This document shows positions 1 through 7,898 of a stretch of 64,000 nt of DNA, piece by piece. The stretch lies in the NCBI RefSeq assembly GCF_020177055.1, contig NZ_JAIQXT010000004.1:474719-538718 (forward strand), written 5' to 3'. The notes under the pieces were generated by a model, which saw nothing but the letters and a program-made list of their open reading frames with translations, did not search any database and had not been told where the DNA came from. The stretch is from Sphingomonas sp. R647 (GTDB taxonomy: Bacteria > Pseudomonadota > Alphaproteobacteria > Sphingomonadales > Sphingomonadaceae). The position numbers were made by a program, and so were the translations under genes. Every line of letters starts with the position of its first letter. Position 1 is the stretch's first letter.

Positions 1-423
1 AAGATGGCGCTGGTCGGCCTGATGCAGACGCTCGCGATCGAGGGCGAGAAATACGGCATCCGCGTCAATTGCCTCGCCCCGACCGCGGCGACGGGGATGA
101 CCGAAGGCGTGCTATCGGAAGCGAGCCTCGCCGCGCTCGACCCCGCATTGGTCAGCCCCGGCCTGCTCGCACTGGTGGGTGCGGACGCGCCGACCCGCGC
201 GATCCTGTGCGCCGGTGCCGGGCATTTCGCGACCGCCAATGTGACGCTGACCGACGGCATCCAGATCGGCGGCAGCGCGGATGCGGGCGAACGGCTTGCC
301 GCGCACTGGGCGCAAGCGGCGGATCGCACGGGCGAGATCGTCCCGGCCTATGGCTTCACTCAGGCCGAGCGTGAGCTGGAAGCCGCCGGGGTCAACGCGC
401 CAGCGGTCGCGATCGCGCGCTGA
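1..423 (+). CDS. SDR family oxidoreductase, 3' part
   Basis: Only the C-terminal 140 residues are in the window. The first codon (Lys) is probably the lysine of the YxxxK catalytic motif of short-chain dehydrogenases, because what follows (AIEGEKYGIRVNCLAPTA) is the usual helix and strand after that lysine. The later segment GMTEGVLSE and the long tail resemble SDR domains of the peroxisomal multifunctional enzyme 2 type, which act on 3-hydroxyacyl or steroid substrates. The substrate cannot be deduced. The reading frame is open to the window edge, so the real start lies upstream, and the gene ends with TGA at 421-423. The family call is firm; the MFE-2-like subgroup is an inference. Confidence 0.85.
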   Translation, partial: KMALVGLMQTLAIEGEKYGIRVNCLAPTAATGMTEGVLSEASLAALDPALVSPGLLALVGADAPTRAILCAGAGHFATANVTLTDGIQIGGSADAGERLAAHWAQAADRTGEIVPAYGFTQAERELEAAGVNAPAVAIAR

Positions 424-549
424 ATCGGCGGTCTCGCCGACCCCGGATAGCGCCTGATTGATCCAGCCAGGAAGCGCCGTTCCGCACCCGATGTCCCGCC
501 CACCGCCCCACGCCGCCTGTGCGATCGGGGCGGGGGAGGGGCGCTTTGG

Positions 550-678
550 TCACCCCTTGATCGTCACCATCGCGACCGGCTTGTCCTTGGTCGTGGGGTT
601 GGATGCGTTGCCCTTGGGCGGCTTTTCCGCCTTGGGTTTGCGGACTTCGCGGTTCGACTTCTTCTGGCTCTTGGCCAT
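550..678 (-). CDS. 42-aa lysine-rich small protein
   Basis: A 42-codon reading frame starts with ATG at 678 and reads MAKSQKKSNREVRKPKAEKP, followed by a glycine/asparagine/threonine stretch and a C-terminal VAMVTIKG. It is strongly basic at the N terminus and has no membrane segment. To my knowledge very similar tiny proteins are annotated as hypothetical in sphingomonads, which is why I call it a gene rather than noise. The charge suggests nucleic-acid or ribosome association, but that is inference only. It stands alone between the SDR gene and a lipoprotein gene. Confidence 0.7.
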   Translation of the reverse strand: MAKSQKKSNREVRKPKAEKPPKGNASNPTTKDKPVAMVTIKG

Positions 679-766
679 GACCTGTTCCTTCGCGGGCATA
701 GCGCCCGGAGGACAGCCTAGGCGCTGTGCCGCTCGCTGGCTTGCGAATTCGCGTTGCGCGCCGGGG

Positions 767-1300
767 TCAGTGGATCGCGCGCTCGGTCAGCAGCGTCGCC
801 TTGCCGTCGGCCCATGCGATCTCCATCGCGGGGTCCTTGGGCTTTCCGGGAGCGAACAGCTCATACAGGATCCGCCCGTCCTCGACCTGTCGGCTCTCGA
901 TCACGCGTTCGGGCGTAAAGGCGTCGGCGGTGGCTGCGGCGGCGGCGCGGACCGGGGCGGGGGCCGCTTCCCATGCGATGTCGCGCTGCACCTCGACCGC
1001 CTTCAGCGACCCGTCGGGCTGGAGCAGCATGTCGATCTCGACCTCGCTGCCGTCCGGCCGCGTGCCTTCGACATCGTAATAAGTCCGCCCGTCGCGATCC
1101 TTGCGCTCGGCCTCCGCGATCCGCATTCCCGGCACGGTTGCCTCGGCCAGTTCCGCGACGCCAGCAGGCAACTCGGTCGCCGCGACGTTGGTGATCGCCG
1201 TTTCCGGCCCCTCGGCCAGCACGCCATTGGCGGGCGCGGCATCGTTGCTGGCAGGCGAGCATGCGGCCAGCGCAATCAGGGGCAAGATAAGGAAGCGCAT
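767..1300 (-). CDS. Lipoprotein with PepSY-like domain
   Basis: 177 residues. The ATG at 1300 gives a short signal peptide (MRFLILPLIALAACSPAS) with a lipobox LAAC, so the mature protein is probably lipid-anchored in the periplasm. The open frame extends further upstream but without a signal sequence, so that part is rejected. The middle (RTYYDVEGTRPDGSEVEID) alternates strands and ends with a helix and a second strand pair, as in PepSY-like domains that bind or inhibit peptidases. No enzyme motif is visible. It is followed on the same strand by tiny membrane and lipoprotein genes, which offer no functional clue. Confidence 0.8.
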   Translation of the reverse strand: MRFLILPLIALAACSPASNDAAPANGVLAEGPETAITNVAATELPAGVAELAEATVPGMRIAEAERKDRDGRTYYDVEGTRPDGSEVEIDMLLQPDGSLKAVEVQRDIAWEAAPAPVRAAAAATADAFTPERVIESRQVEDGRILYELFAPGKPKDPAMEIAWADGKATLLTERAIH

Positions 1301-1361
1301 CGCGTCACTCCGATAAATGTTACCGGTGTCATAGTGCGCCCCTCCGGCACCCGGCGCAAGG

Positions 1362-1589
1362 TCAGGCAGTGACGATCCGCCCGTCGATCGCCCCCGCATC
1401 GCGCCGCCGCGCGTCGAATCGCTGCCACGCGCGCTCATGAAAGAAGAATGCGACCGCGTTGATGCACGGCTCGATCAGGGCGATCCCGCCAGCGAGGGCA
1501 ATCGAGCCGGTAAAGGCATAGGCGACGCTGAACCCGACCGTCAGGTGGATCGACAGATAGGTGAACGTCTTGGTCAGATCGCGCGACAT
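1362..1589 (-). CDS. DUF2061 membrane protein
   Basis: 75 residues beginning MSRDLTKTFTYLSIHLTVGF. The family signature is visible: an RDLxKTxTY start, a first transmembrane helix, a GSIALAGGIALIEP turn and second helix, and a terminal HERAW motif. The start at 1589 is chosen over in-frame ATGs at 1598 and 1610 because AGGA lies eight bases ahead of it. DUF2061 proteins are small two-helix inner-membrane proteins of unknown role. The gene is alone on its strand between two lipoprotein genes. Confidence 0.85.
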   Translation of the reverse strand: MSRDLTKTFTYLSIHLTVGFSVAYAFTGSIALAGGIALIEPCINAVAFFFHERAWQRFDARRRDAGAIDGRIVTA

Positions 1590-1696
1590 GGGCGGCATCC
1601 TGTGAAGCAATGCCGCCCATATGGGGTTTGGGGAAATCGATCTGAAACGCGAAGAAACGGCCTCAGTGATCGCCCCGCTCGATCAGTTTGCGCGGA

Positions 1697-1966
1697 TCAG
1701 CGGCTGTTTTCCATGCGCGCATCGTCCGCGTCATCGATCGCGTCGGCCTTGGCTTCGCCCGCATCGCGGACATTGTCGGCCTGCTCTTCCAGCGCCTCTT
1801 CCATCGTCTCATTGGGGGCCATGTCGGCCTGCTCCTCGAGATTGTCGGCCATCGCCTCGGCATTGGCCTCGACATTATCCGCCGCCCGGTCATCGGCATC
1901 GCCGCCGCACGCGGCGAGCGCAAACAGTCCGGCGCCAGCCAGCGCCGCCTTGAACATCGATTTCAT
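1697..1966 (-). CDS. Small acidic lipoprotein
   Basis: 89 residues: a signal peptide ending in lipobox LAAC (Cys20), followed by a very acidic, alanine- and glutamate-rich helical segment of about 65 residues with repeated ADN/EEQAD units. An almost ideal Shine-Dalgarno AGGAGG precedes the ATG at 1966. The composition suggests an extended amphipathic helix or coiled-coil in the periplasm. No named family is recognised. Confidence 0.8.
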   Translation of the reverse strand: MKSMFKAALAGAGLFALAACGGDADDRAADNVEANAEAMADNLEEQADMAPNETMEEALEEQADNVRDAGEAKADAIDDADDARMENSR

Positions 1967-2010
1967 GCAAATTCCTCCTGTTGATGCCGCGCATCAATGA
2001 GCGGGAGGCA

Positions 2011-2031
2011 AAGCGGTTCCACGCGAACCGC
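2011..2031 (-). terminator. Possible terminator downstream of tRNA-Thr
   Basis: A 7-bp perfect stem (GCGGTTC with GAACCGC, 5-nt loop) lies about 40 bases downstream of the tRNA on the minus strand and is followed by TTTG. The U tract is short, so this is only a candidate. Confidence 0.4.
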
Positions 2032-2070
2032 AGACGCGGCCCCGCAACCTTCAGTTCGGATTGGGGAAAA

Positions 2071-2145
<75 letters not shown>

Positions 2146-2245
2146 ACTCGGCGCGGGCGGAAGGTCCGTTCCACGCTGGGAGGCGGCCCTTTCGCGCGGG
2201 AGCGGGCCATTGTCAAGGCGCAGTGGCCCGGTTTATCGCGCGATC

Positions 2246-2389
2246 ATGACCGATGCCGACAAAAAGGCCCGCCTCGCCGCTGCGCTCCGCGAAAATCTGC
2301 GCAAGCGCAAGGCACAGGCACGCGAGGCGGCGGACTTGCCCGGCCCGCCGCCAATCGTGATCCCGCCATCGTCAGGCTCACCCGACTGA
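2246..2389 (+). CDS. 47-aa small basic helical protein
   Basis: An ATG at 2246 opens a 47-codon frame reading MTDADKKARLAAALRENLRK, then RKAQAREAADLPGPPPIVIP. The first 30 residues form one charged amphipathic helix, and the tail is proline-rich. It lies just downstream of the divergently oriented tRNA and ends 10 bp before the convergent VOC gene. I recall similar short proteins as hypothetical in sphingomonads, and the codon use matches the genome. Function is unknown. Confidence 0.65.
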   Translation: MTDADKKARLAAALRENLRKRKAQAREAADLPGPPPIVIPPSSGSPD

Positions 2390-2398
2390 CGGCGCAAC

Positions 2399-2770
2399 TC
2401 ACCCCTTCATGATGAAGGCGTTGAGCTTGTTCCCGTCCGGATCGCGGAAATAGGCGGCGTAGAAGCTGTCGCCGCGCGGCCCCGGCGCGCCTTCGCAACT
2501 GCCGCCATGGGCCAGCGCCACCGCGTGGAGCCGATCGACCTGCGCCTCATCCTTTGCTTCCAGCGCGACCATCACGCCATTGCCCACGCTCGCCGCATTG
2601 CCGTCGAACGGCTTGGTCAGCGCGACGCCGGCACCGCCGCCCGGCGTCCCCCAGGCGATCGTGCCATCCCATTCCATCATCCGCGCGGTGCCCAGCTCAG
2701 CCGCGATCGCGTCATAAAATGCCGCCCCGCGCGCGAGGTCGTTGGTCCCCAAGGTCACATAGCCAATCAT
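2399..2770 (-). CDS. VOC family (glyoxalase-fold) protein
   Basis: 123 residues with the two-module betaalphabetabetabeta layout of vicinal oxygen chelate proteins. It opens IGYVTLGTNDLARGAAFYDA and ends YFRDPDGNKLNAF, the usual C-terminal module in which a glutamate often binds metal. Here that position is asparagine (KLNAF), so metal-dependent catalysis is doubtful. It resembles the second VOC protein in this window (26247-26636). Substrate unknown; monocistronic. Confidence 0.85.
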   Translation of the reverse strand: MIGYVTLGTNDLARGAAFYDAIAAELGTARMMEWDGTIAWGTPGGGAGVALTKPFDGNAASVGNGVMVALEAKDEAQVDRLHAVALAHGGSCEGAPGPRGDSFYAAYFRDPDGNKLNAFIMKG

Positions 2771-2833
2771 ATCGTCCCCCCGAATCGTTACGGGGGGAAC
2801 GTATAGTGAACGAGGAGTGGGAGCAAGCCGGAG

Positions 2834-4636
2834 TCAGCGCGCCGCGATCGGCCGGCACTTGGCGTCGAGCCACGCCCGCTCGTCGGGCGACAGCTGCGGG
2901 CCGAGGATCTCGAGCACGCGCGCATGATAGGCGTCGAGCCAACGGCGCTCGTCCTCGGTCAGCAACCCCGGCTCGATCAGATCGCGCTCGATCGGGGCAA
3001 AGGTCAGCGTCTCGAACCCCAGCATCACCGATTCGGCGCCGGGAATGTCCTTCTCGACCACCAGCACCAGATTCTCGATGCGGATGCCGAACTCGCCCGC
3101 CTTGTAGTATCCAGGCTCGTTCGACAGGAACATGCCCGCGCGCAGCGGCTCGGCCGGGCCGCCGCCGGGATAGTTGGGCGCAGCAATCCGCTGCGGCCCT
3201 TCATGCACCGACAGATAGGCGCCGACGCCATGCCCGGTGCCATGGCCATAGTCGCAGCCGACTTCCCAAAGCGGGCGGCGGGCAAAGGCATCGATCTGCC
3301 CGCCAGTCGTCCCCGCCGGGAACACCGCGGTGGCAATCGCGATATGGCCCTTGAGCACCCGGGTGAAGCGGTCGCGCATCTCCTGCGTCGGTTCTCCCAC
3401 GGGAATCACGCGAGTCACATCGGTGGTCCCATCCTCATATTGCCCGCCCGAATCCACCAGATACAGATGGCCATTCTCAATGGGCAGGCTCGACTCGTCG
3501 GTCACCTTGTAATGCGGGATCGCGCCATTGGGCCCGGTGCCCGAAATCGTGTCGAAGCTCAGGTCCCGCAGCACGCCGGTTTCCTCGCGGAACGCCTGCA
3601 GCCGGTCGGCGGCGGACATTTCCGTCACCCCGCCCTTGGGCATCTCCGCCTCAGCCCATTTGAGGAAGCGGGCCAGCGCCGCGCCGTCGCGCGCCTGCGC
3701 TGCCTTGTGCCCGGAAATTTCGGCGTCGTTCTTGACCGCCTTGGCCAGCACGACCGGATCGCGCGTCGCCAGGATCGTCGCGCCGCCCGCATCGAGCGCG
3801 TCAAAGATCGCTGCGACCGACCCAGCCGGGTCGGCAGCCACGCGCTTGCCCGCAAACTGCTCCAGCGCCGGGGCAAAGGCCGCGCGGTCATGCACCCGCA
3901 CCGCATTGCCCAGATGCTGGGCGACGTCGTCACCCACCTTGTCCTTGGCGACGAACAGGTCGGCGGTGCCGTCGGCGTTGACGATGGCATAGGCGAGCGC
4001 GACCGGCGTGTGGCTGACATCCGCCCCGCGCACGTTGAACGTCCAGGCGATCGAATCGAGCGCGGAGAGCACCACGGCGTCAGCCTTGCGCTCGGCCAGC
4101 CAGTCGGCGATCTCCGCCCGCTTGGACGCGCTGGTCCGCCCGGCGGAATCGTCGCGCTGCACGATCAGCTTGGCGTCAGACGGCGCCGGCTGGTCGTCCC
4201 ACACTGCGTCGATCGGGTTGCGGCTGACCGCCACCAGCTCGGCCCCACGCTCGGCCAGCGCCCTACGCGCCTCCTCGACCCAGCCGCGCGTGTGCAGCCA
4301 CGGGTCGTATCCGATCCGCCCGCCCTGCGGCGCATGGTCGCGCAGCCAGTCGGCGATGCTCACCTGCGGGACCGGCACATACTCCCAGTTCGCCCCATCG
4401 ACCTGCTGGCGCACCTGAATCGTGTAGCGCCCGTCGGTGAAGATCGCGGCCGCCTCAGGCAGCACCACCGCGCTCCCCGCGCTCCCCTGAAACCCGGTCA
4501 GCCACGACAGCCGCTGGGCATAGTCGCCGACATATTCGCTCATATGCTCATCGGTCAGCGGCACGACGAACCCGTCGAGCTGATCGCGGTTGAGCTGCTC
4601 GCGCAGGGCCTGAAGGCGGGCGGCGTGGGTCGACAT
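2834..4636 (-). CDS. pepP: Xaa-Pro aminopeptidase (M24 family)
   Basis: 600 residues, the length of the long, three-domain aminopeptidase P class. Two creatinase-type N-terminal domains (about 1-300) precede the pita-bread M24 catalytic domain and a C-terminal helical extension. Metal-binding residues are visible: two aspartates in DSGGQYEDGTTDV near 393-405, histidine in GHGTGHGVGAY near 465, glutamates in SNEPGYY near 505 and in IRIENLVLV near 520. The enzyme would remove N-terminal residues preceding proline from cytoplasmic peptides. No signal peptide is seen. It is transcribed alone; about 225 bp without a gene separate it from the divergent L,D-transpeptidase gene. Confidence 0.93.
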   Translation of the reverse strand: MSTHAARLQALREQLNRDQLDGFVVPLTDEHMSEYVGDYAQRLSWLTGFQGSAGSAVVLPEAAAIFTDGRYTIQVRQQVDGANWEYVPVPQVSIADWLRDHAPQGGRIGYDPWLHTRGWVEEARRALAERGAELVAVSRNPIDAVWDDQPAPSDAKLIVQRDDSAGRTSASKRAEIADWLAERKADAVVLSALDSIAWTFNVRGADVSHTPVALAYAIVNADGTADLFVAKDKVGDDVAQHLGNAVRVHDRAAFAPALEQFAGKRVAADPAGSVAAIFDALDAGGATILATRDPVVLAKAVKNDAEISGHKAAQARDGAALARFLKWAEAEMPKGGVTEMSAADRLQAFREETGVLRDLSFDTISGTGPNGAIPHYKVTDESSLPIENGHLYLVDSGGQYEDGTTDVTRVIPVGEPTQEMRDRFTRVLKGHIAIATAVFPAGTTGGQIDAFARRPLWEVGCDYGHGTGHGVGAYLSVHEGPQRIAAPNYPGGGPAEPLRAGMFLSNEPGYYKAGEFGIRIENLVLVVEKDIPGAESVMLGFETLTFAPIERDLIEPGLLTEDERRWLDAYHARVLEILGPQLSPDERAWLDAKCRPIAAR

Positions 4637-4863
4637 GGGAACGGTCCTCGAACTGCTGGGGCTACGGTGTTGGGCCCCATATGGGGAGCGGACGCCGCGC
4701 CGTTAAGCGGCTCTGGTGGCCCAAGCGACGCGGGTTGAAAAGGGGGGTGAGGCCGTCAGGTTAACGCGCCTCCGTCCTGTCCCACAGCGATACGCGGTCA
4801 AATCGGGGGGTGGTCAGGCGCGGCGCGATGCACGATCTGGCGTGGATGGACCGGAGGAGATTG

Positions 4864-5544
4864 ATGCGCGCAGGCGGATGGATGGTGCGGACGGGGATCG
4901 TAGCGGCGCTTGGCGTCGGCGCGATGGCTGCGGCTGCGCTGATCCCCGCGCCCGAACCGGCCCGAAGCGCACCCACGGTCAAAGCCGCTCCCGTCGCTCC
5001 GGCGCCGAAGCCAGTTGTCGCGTCTCCCATCGCACCGGCACCCGCCGCCGCACTCCCGCCCGCCGCCCCGGCGCTGGAGGCGATGACAGTCAAGCGCATC
5101 CTCGACATCCCCGGCCCGATCAGCTTCGGCACCTATTACTGGAACACCGACGGCGTCCCGCCCGATGGCCCGCTGGTGATCACCGTTGATCTGGAAGCAC
5201 AGACCATGTCGGTGTTCCGCGACGGGTACGAGATCGGCGCGACCGCGATCCTCTACGGCATGGACGAAAAGCCGACCCCGCTCGGCGTGCACACGATCAA
5301 GCAGAAAAAGGTCCACCACATCTCGAACCTCTACGGCGCGCCGATGCCGTACATGATGCGCCTGACCTGGGACGGCGTCGCGATCCATGGGTCAGAAGTT
5401 GAAGAGGGCCGCGCCACGCATGGCTGCATCGGCGTCCCCACCGCCTTCGCCAAGCTGGTGTTCGCGCAGGCCAAGCTCGGCGACAAGGTGATCATCACCC
5501 GTGGCAAGCGGCTCGGCATGGGCGGCGTCGTCACGCCGGAGTGA
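4864..5544 (+). CDS. L,D-transpeptidase (YkuD domain)
   Basis: 226 residues with an N-terminal hydrophobic signal/anchor (about residues 8-28), an Ala/Pro-rich linker and a C-terminal YkuD domain. The conserved HG (VAIHGSEVE) and the catalytic THGCIGVP with the active cysteine near residue 188 are intact. Such enzymes act in the periplasm and form 3-3 cross-links or attach proteins to peptidoglycan. The start at 4864 is chosen because GGAGGAG lies six bases upstream; open frame continues up to a GTG at 4810. It converges with the acylase gene, and both stop codons sit in one hairpin. Confidence 0.9.
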   Translation: MRAGGWMVRTGIVAALGVGAMAAAALIPAPEPARSAPTVKAAPVAPAPKPVVASPIAPAPAAALPPAAPALEAMTVKRILDIPGPISFGTYYWNTDGVPPDGPLVITVDLEAQTMSVFRDGYEIGATAILYGMDEKPTPLGVHTIKQKKVHHISNLYGAPMPYMMRLTWDGVAIHGSEVEEGRATHGCIGVPTAFAKLVFAQAKLGDKVIITRGKRLGMGGVVTPE

Positions 5545-5557
5545 CCGGGGTCACTCC
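5538..5557. terminator. Bidirectional hairpin spanning both stop codons
   Basis: GGAGTGAC and GTCACTCC form a perfect 8-bp stem with a 4-nt loop. The left arm contains the TGA of the L,D-transpeptidase gene and the right arm the complementary TGA of the acylase gene. No T tract is present on either side. Confidence 0.5.
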
Positions 5558-7809
5558 GCGATCCGCACCGCCTTCCCCACCTTCGCCGCCGCGATCTGCG
5601 CCGGGGTGAACGGGAACCGCACCCACTGCTTGCGCGAATACATTTGCGTCTGATCGCCATACCAGGGCGATTGCGGGTCGGGCGACTGCGAGTAGGACAG
5701 GATCGTGTCCGCAACCGGCCCCGCGTCATCGAACCCGACCACCTGCACATAGCTCGACCCATGGCGCGGCGTGACCCCGCCCGGCGCCGGCACCATCATC
5801 TGCACGTTGAGCACGCCCAGTGCGCCATCACCGCCATGGATCGGGATGCGATCGGTGATCCGCTGCGCAAAGGCGACATCGCCCCAGCGCGCATCAAGCG
5901 CGATCCCCGCCTTGGTCACCTCTTCCGCCGCCGACTTGAGTGCCGCGACCAGCTTGTCGCCCGTCTCACCGCTGATCACCAGATCGCGTGGGGTGTGCAC
6001 CGGGTCCTTGGCATCGAACGGCACCGCCCAGATGCCGGGCAGACGCGCGACCTTCATCCAGAACCGGTCGAACAACCATGCCCCCCGGCTATCAAGCTCG
6101 AACCGCCCGTCCCATTTCGCCAGCGCCGCACAGGCATCGGCCACATCCTTGCCCGCGCACAGCGCCAGCAGCGGCTTCAACGCCAGCTCGCCCGCATGGC
6201 TCTTGTTGGCAAAGGTCATCGCCTTGGCGCGTGCGTGATCGACCTTGCCGCCCGCGATCAGCGCGCGGGTTTCGATGAACCCCGATCGGGTGCGCAAGGA
6301 AACCGGCTTCTCCGCCTCGCCTAATATCGGCGACAGCACCGGGTGCGGATGGTCCGCATTGCTCAGCCAATAGCTGTCATTCATGTTGGCCACATAATCG
6401 CGCCGCGCCTGCACCGCCTGATCGGCTGCGGGCATCAGCCCCGGCACCGGCGTCCCCGCCGCCGCATCCCACGCACAGGCCGATTTCGACCCGTCGAGCA
6501 GGATCGCGGTGCGCGCCACCGCCGGCGACAGCGGCGTCGCGCACGCCTTCGCCTTCTCCGCCGACACGTTGGGCACGGCGGTGACATCGGCGTGCAGCGC
6601 ATCGCCATGGCGATCGGCGACGATGGTATTGACCCACGGAATGCCGAGCGTCTCGGTGACCGCCGCGCGCACCTCGCCGACATTCTTCGCCGTCGCGATC
6701 CGCACCCAGGTGCCGATCCCGCGCTGGTTCCCGGCATTGGCGTCGCGCATCGCGAAAGCGGTCGCCTTGCTCCAGTTCGCCATCGCCTGCGGGATCACGA
6801 TCACCGGGCCAAAGCGGGTCGAATAGAGCGTCCGCGTGACCGGCGCCGCGCCATCGGGCATTGGTACGGTCACGGCCTTGACCACCATCTTCTCCGACTT
6901 GCCATCGACCAGATAGGCGGTGGGATCATTCGGATCGAGCGCCAGCTGATACAGCGTAAAGTGCCGCGCCGCCGTCACCGTATGCGTCCAGGCAATGTCC
7001 TTGTTGAAGCCCAAAGTAGGGAAGGGCGACCCCGCAATCCCGACCCCCGCCGTGTCCATCTTGCCCGGGATCGTCACATGCATCTGCCAGAAGCGGCTCG
7101 GCCCAGCCCAGGGGAAATGCGGGTTGCCGATCACCATCCCCTTGCCATTGGCGGTGACATCGCCGCCGAATGCCCAGCCATTGCTGGCGACCTCGAACTT
7201 CGCCGGGTCGGGCATCGCCGCGCTCGTCTTGGTCGGCGGCTCGCTTCCCGGCGGCACCGCATTGGCCATGGCCGGCGCGAAGTTCAGCGAACTGGCGAGC
7301 AGCATCTGCTTCTCATTCAGCCGCAGCATGTCGTCGGCGGTGATCGCCCGCACCCACGCCTTGCCGCGACACTCGGCCGGGACCCGCTCCGGCCCCAGAT
7401 CCTTGAGATAGCGATTATACCCCGCGACCCAGCCAGCAGTCAGCGCCAGCGCCGCCGCCCCCTGCTCTTTCGCCCCGCGCCGCAGGGCTGGCACATCAAT
7501 CGCGGAGCGGAAGAAAAGGTCGGACGACAGATTGTCGACGCTCTGGAAGCCCAATGTCGCGCTGCCCTTCGCCCCGAAATGCAGCGAGCGCTCGCCCGCC
7601 ACTGTCGCGAACTCCTCGGCGATCATGCACAGATTATCCTGCGCATAGGCATAGCCCACGCCATAGCCCGCTCCGCGCCAGTCCTTCGCGACGATATGCG
7701 GCACGCCATGCTGGGTCCGGGTGATCGTCGCATCGTAGCGCTGAGCCTGCGCCGCGCCGCTCCATGCCAGCGCCACGCCCGCAGCCGCCAACAGCATCGC
7801 CTTGCCCAT
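5551..7809 (-). CDS. Penicillin acylase family amidohydrolase
   Basis: 752 residues. A signal peptide ends at AQAQ near residue 22, so the enzyme is exported. An alpha subunit region of about 185 residues with RTQHGVPHI and the YGVGYAYAQDNLCM motif precedes the beta subunit, whose expected N-terminal nucleophile is the serine of SNGWAFGG near residue 210. GNPHFPW after it is also typical. The family processes itself autocatalytically and cleaves amides such as N-acyl-homoserine lactones, penicillins or aculeacin. The substrate cannot be told from sequence alone; quorum quenching or lipid recycling are both plausible. The gene is monocistronic and divergent from ptrB. Confidence 0.9.
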   Translation of the reverse strand: MGKAMLLAAAGVALAWSGAAQAQRYDATITRTQHGVPHIVAKDWRGAGYGVGYAYAQDNLCMIAEEFATVAGERSLHFGAKGSATLGFQSVDNLSSDLFFRSAIDVPALRRGAKEQGAAALALTAGWVAGYNRYLKDLGPERVPAECRGKAWVRAITADDMLRLNEKQMLLASSLNFAPAMANAVPPGSEPPTKTSAAMPDPAKFEVASNGWAFGGDVTANGKGMVIGNPHFPWAGPSRFWQMHVTIPGKMDTAGVGIAGSPFPTLGFNKDIAWTHTVTAARHFTLYQLALDPNDPTAYLVDGKSEKMVVKAVTVPMPDGAAPVTRTLYSTRFGPVIVIPQAMANWSKATAFAMRDANAGNQRGIGTWVRIATAKNVGEVRAAVTETLGIPWVNTIVADRHGDALHADVTAVPNVSAEKAKACATPLSPAVARTAILLDGSKSACAWDAAAGTPVPGLMPAADQAVQARRDYVANMNDSYWLSNADHPHPVLSPILGEAEKPVSLRTRSGFIETRALIAGGKVDHARAKAMTFANKSHAGELALKPLLALCAGKDVADACAALAKWDGRFELDSRGAWLFDRFWMKVARLPGIWAVPFDAKDPVHTPRDLVISGETGDKLVAALKSAAEEVTKAGIALDARWGDVAFAQRITDRIPIHGGDGALGVLNVQMMVPAPGGVTPRHGSSYVQVVGFDDAGPVADTILSYSQSPDPQSPWYGDQTQMYSRKQWVRFPFTPAQIAAAKVGKAVRIAE

Positions 7810-7898
7810 CCGATCCTCCCAGATTTTCGACCAGCCTAGCGCCGCTTCCGTTCACGGCAACCGTTTGCGCCAACGGGCGGCTGCGCTAGACGGGCCGG

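Noticed and set aside
2244..2498. 84-codon minus-strand frame overlapping the 47-aa gene and VOC gene end
   Set aside because: It reads through two other better supported genes and has arginine-rich shadow composition.
2924..4738. 604-codon open frame opposite aminopeptidase P
   Set aside because: Shadow of a gene with complete M24 metal ligands; no start signal and composition typical of a reversed frame.
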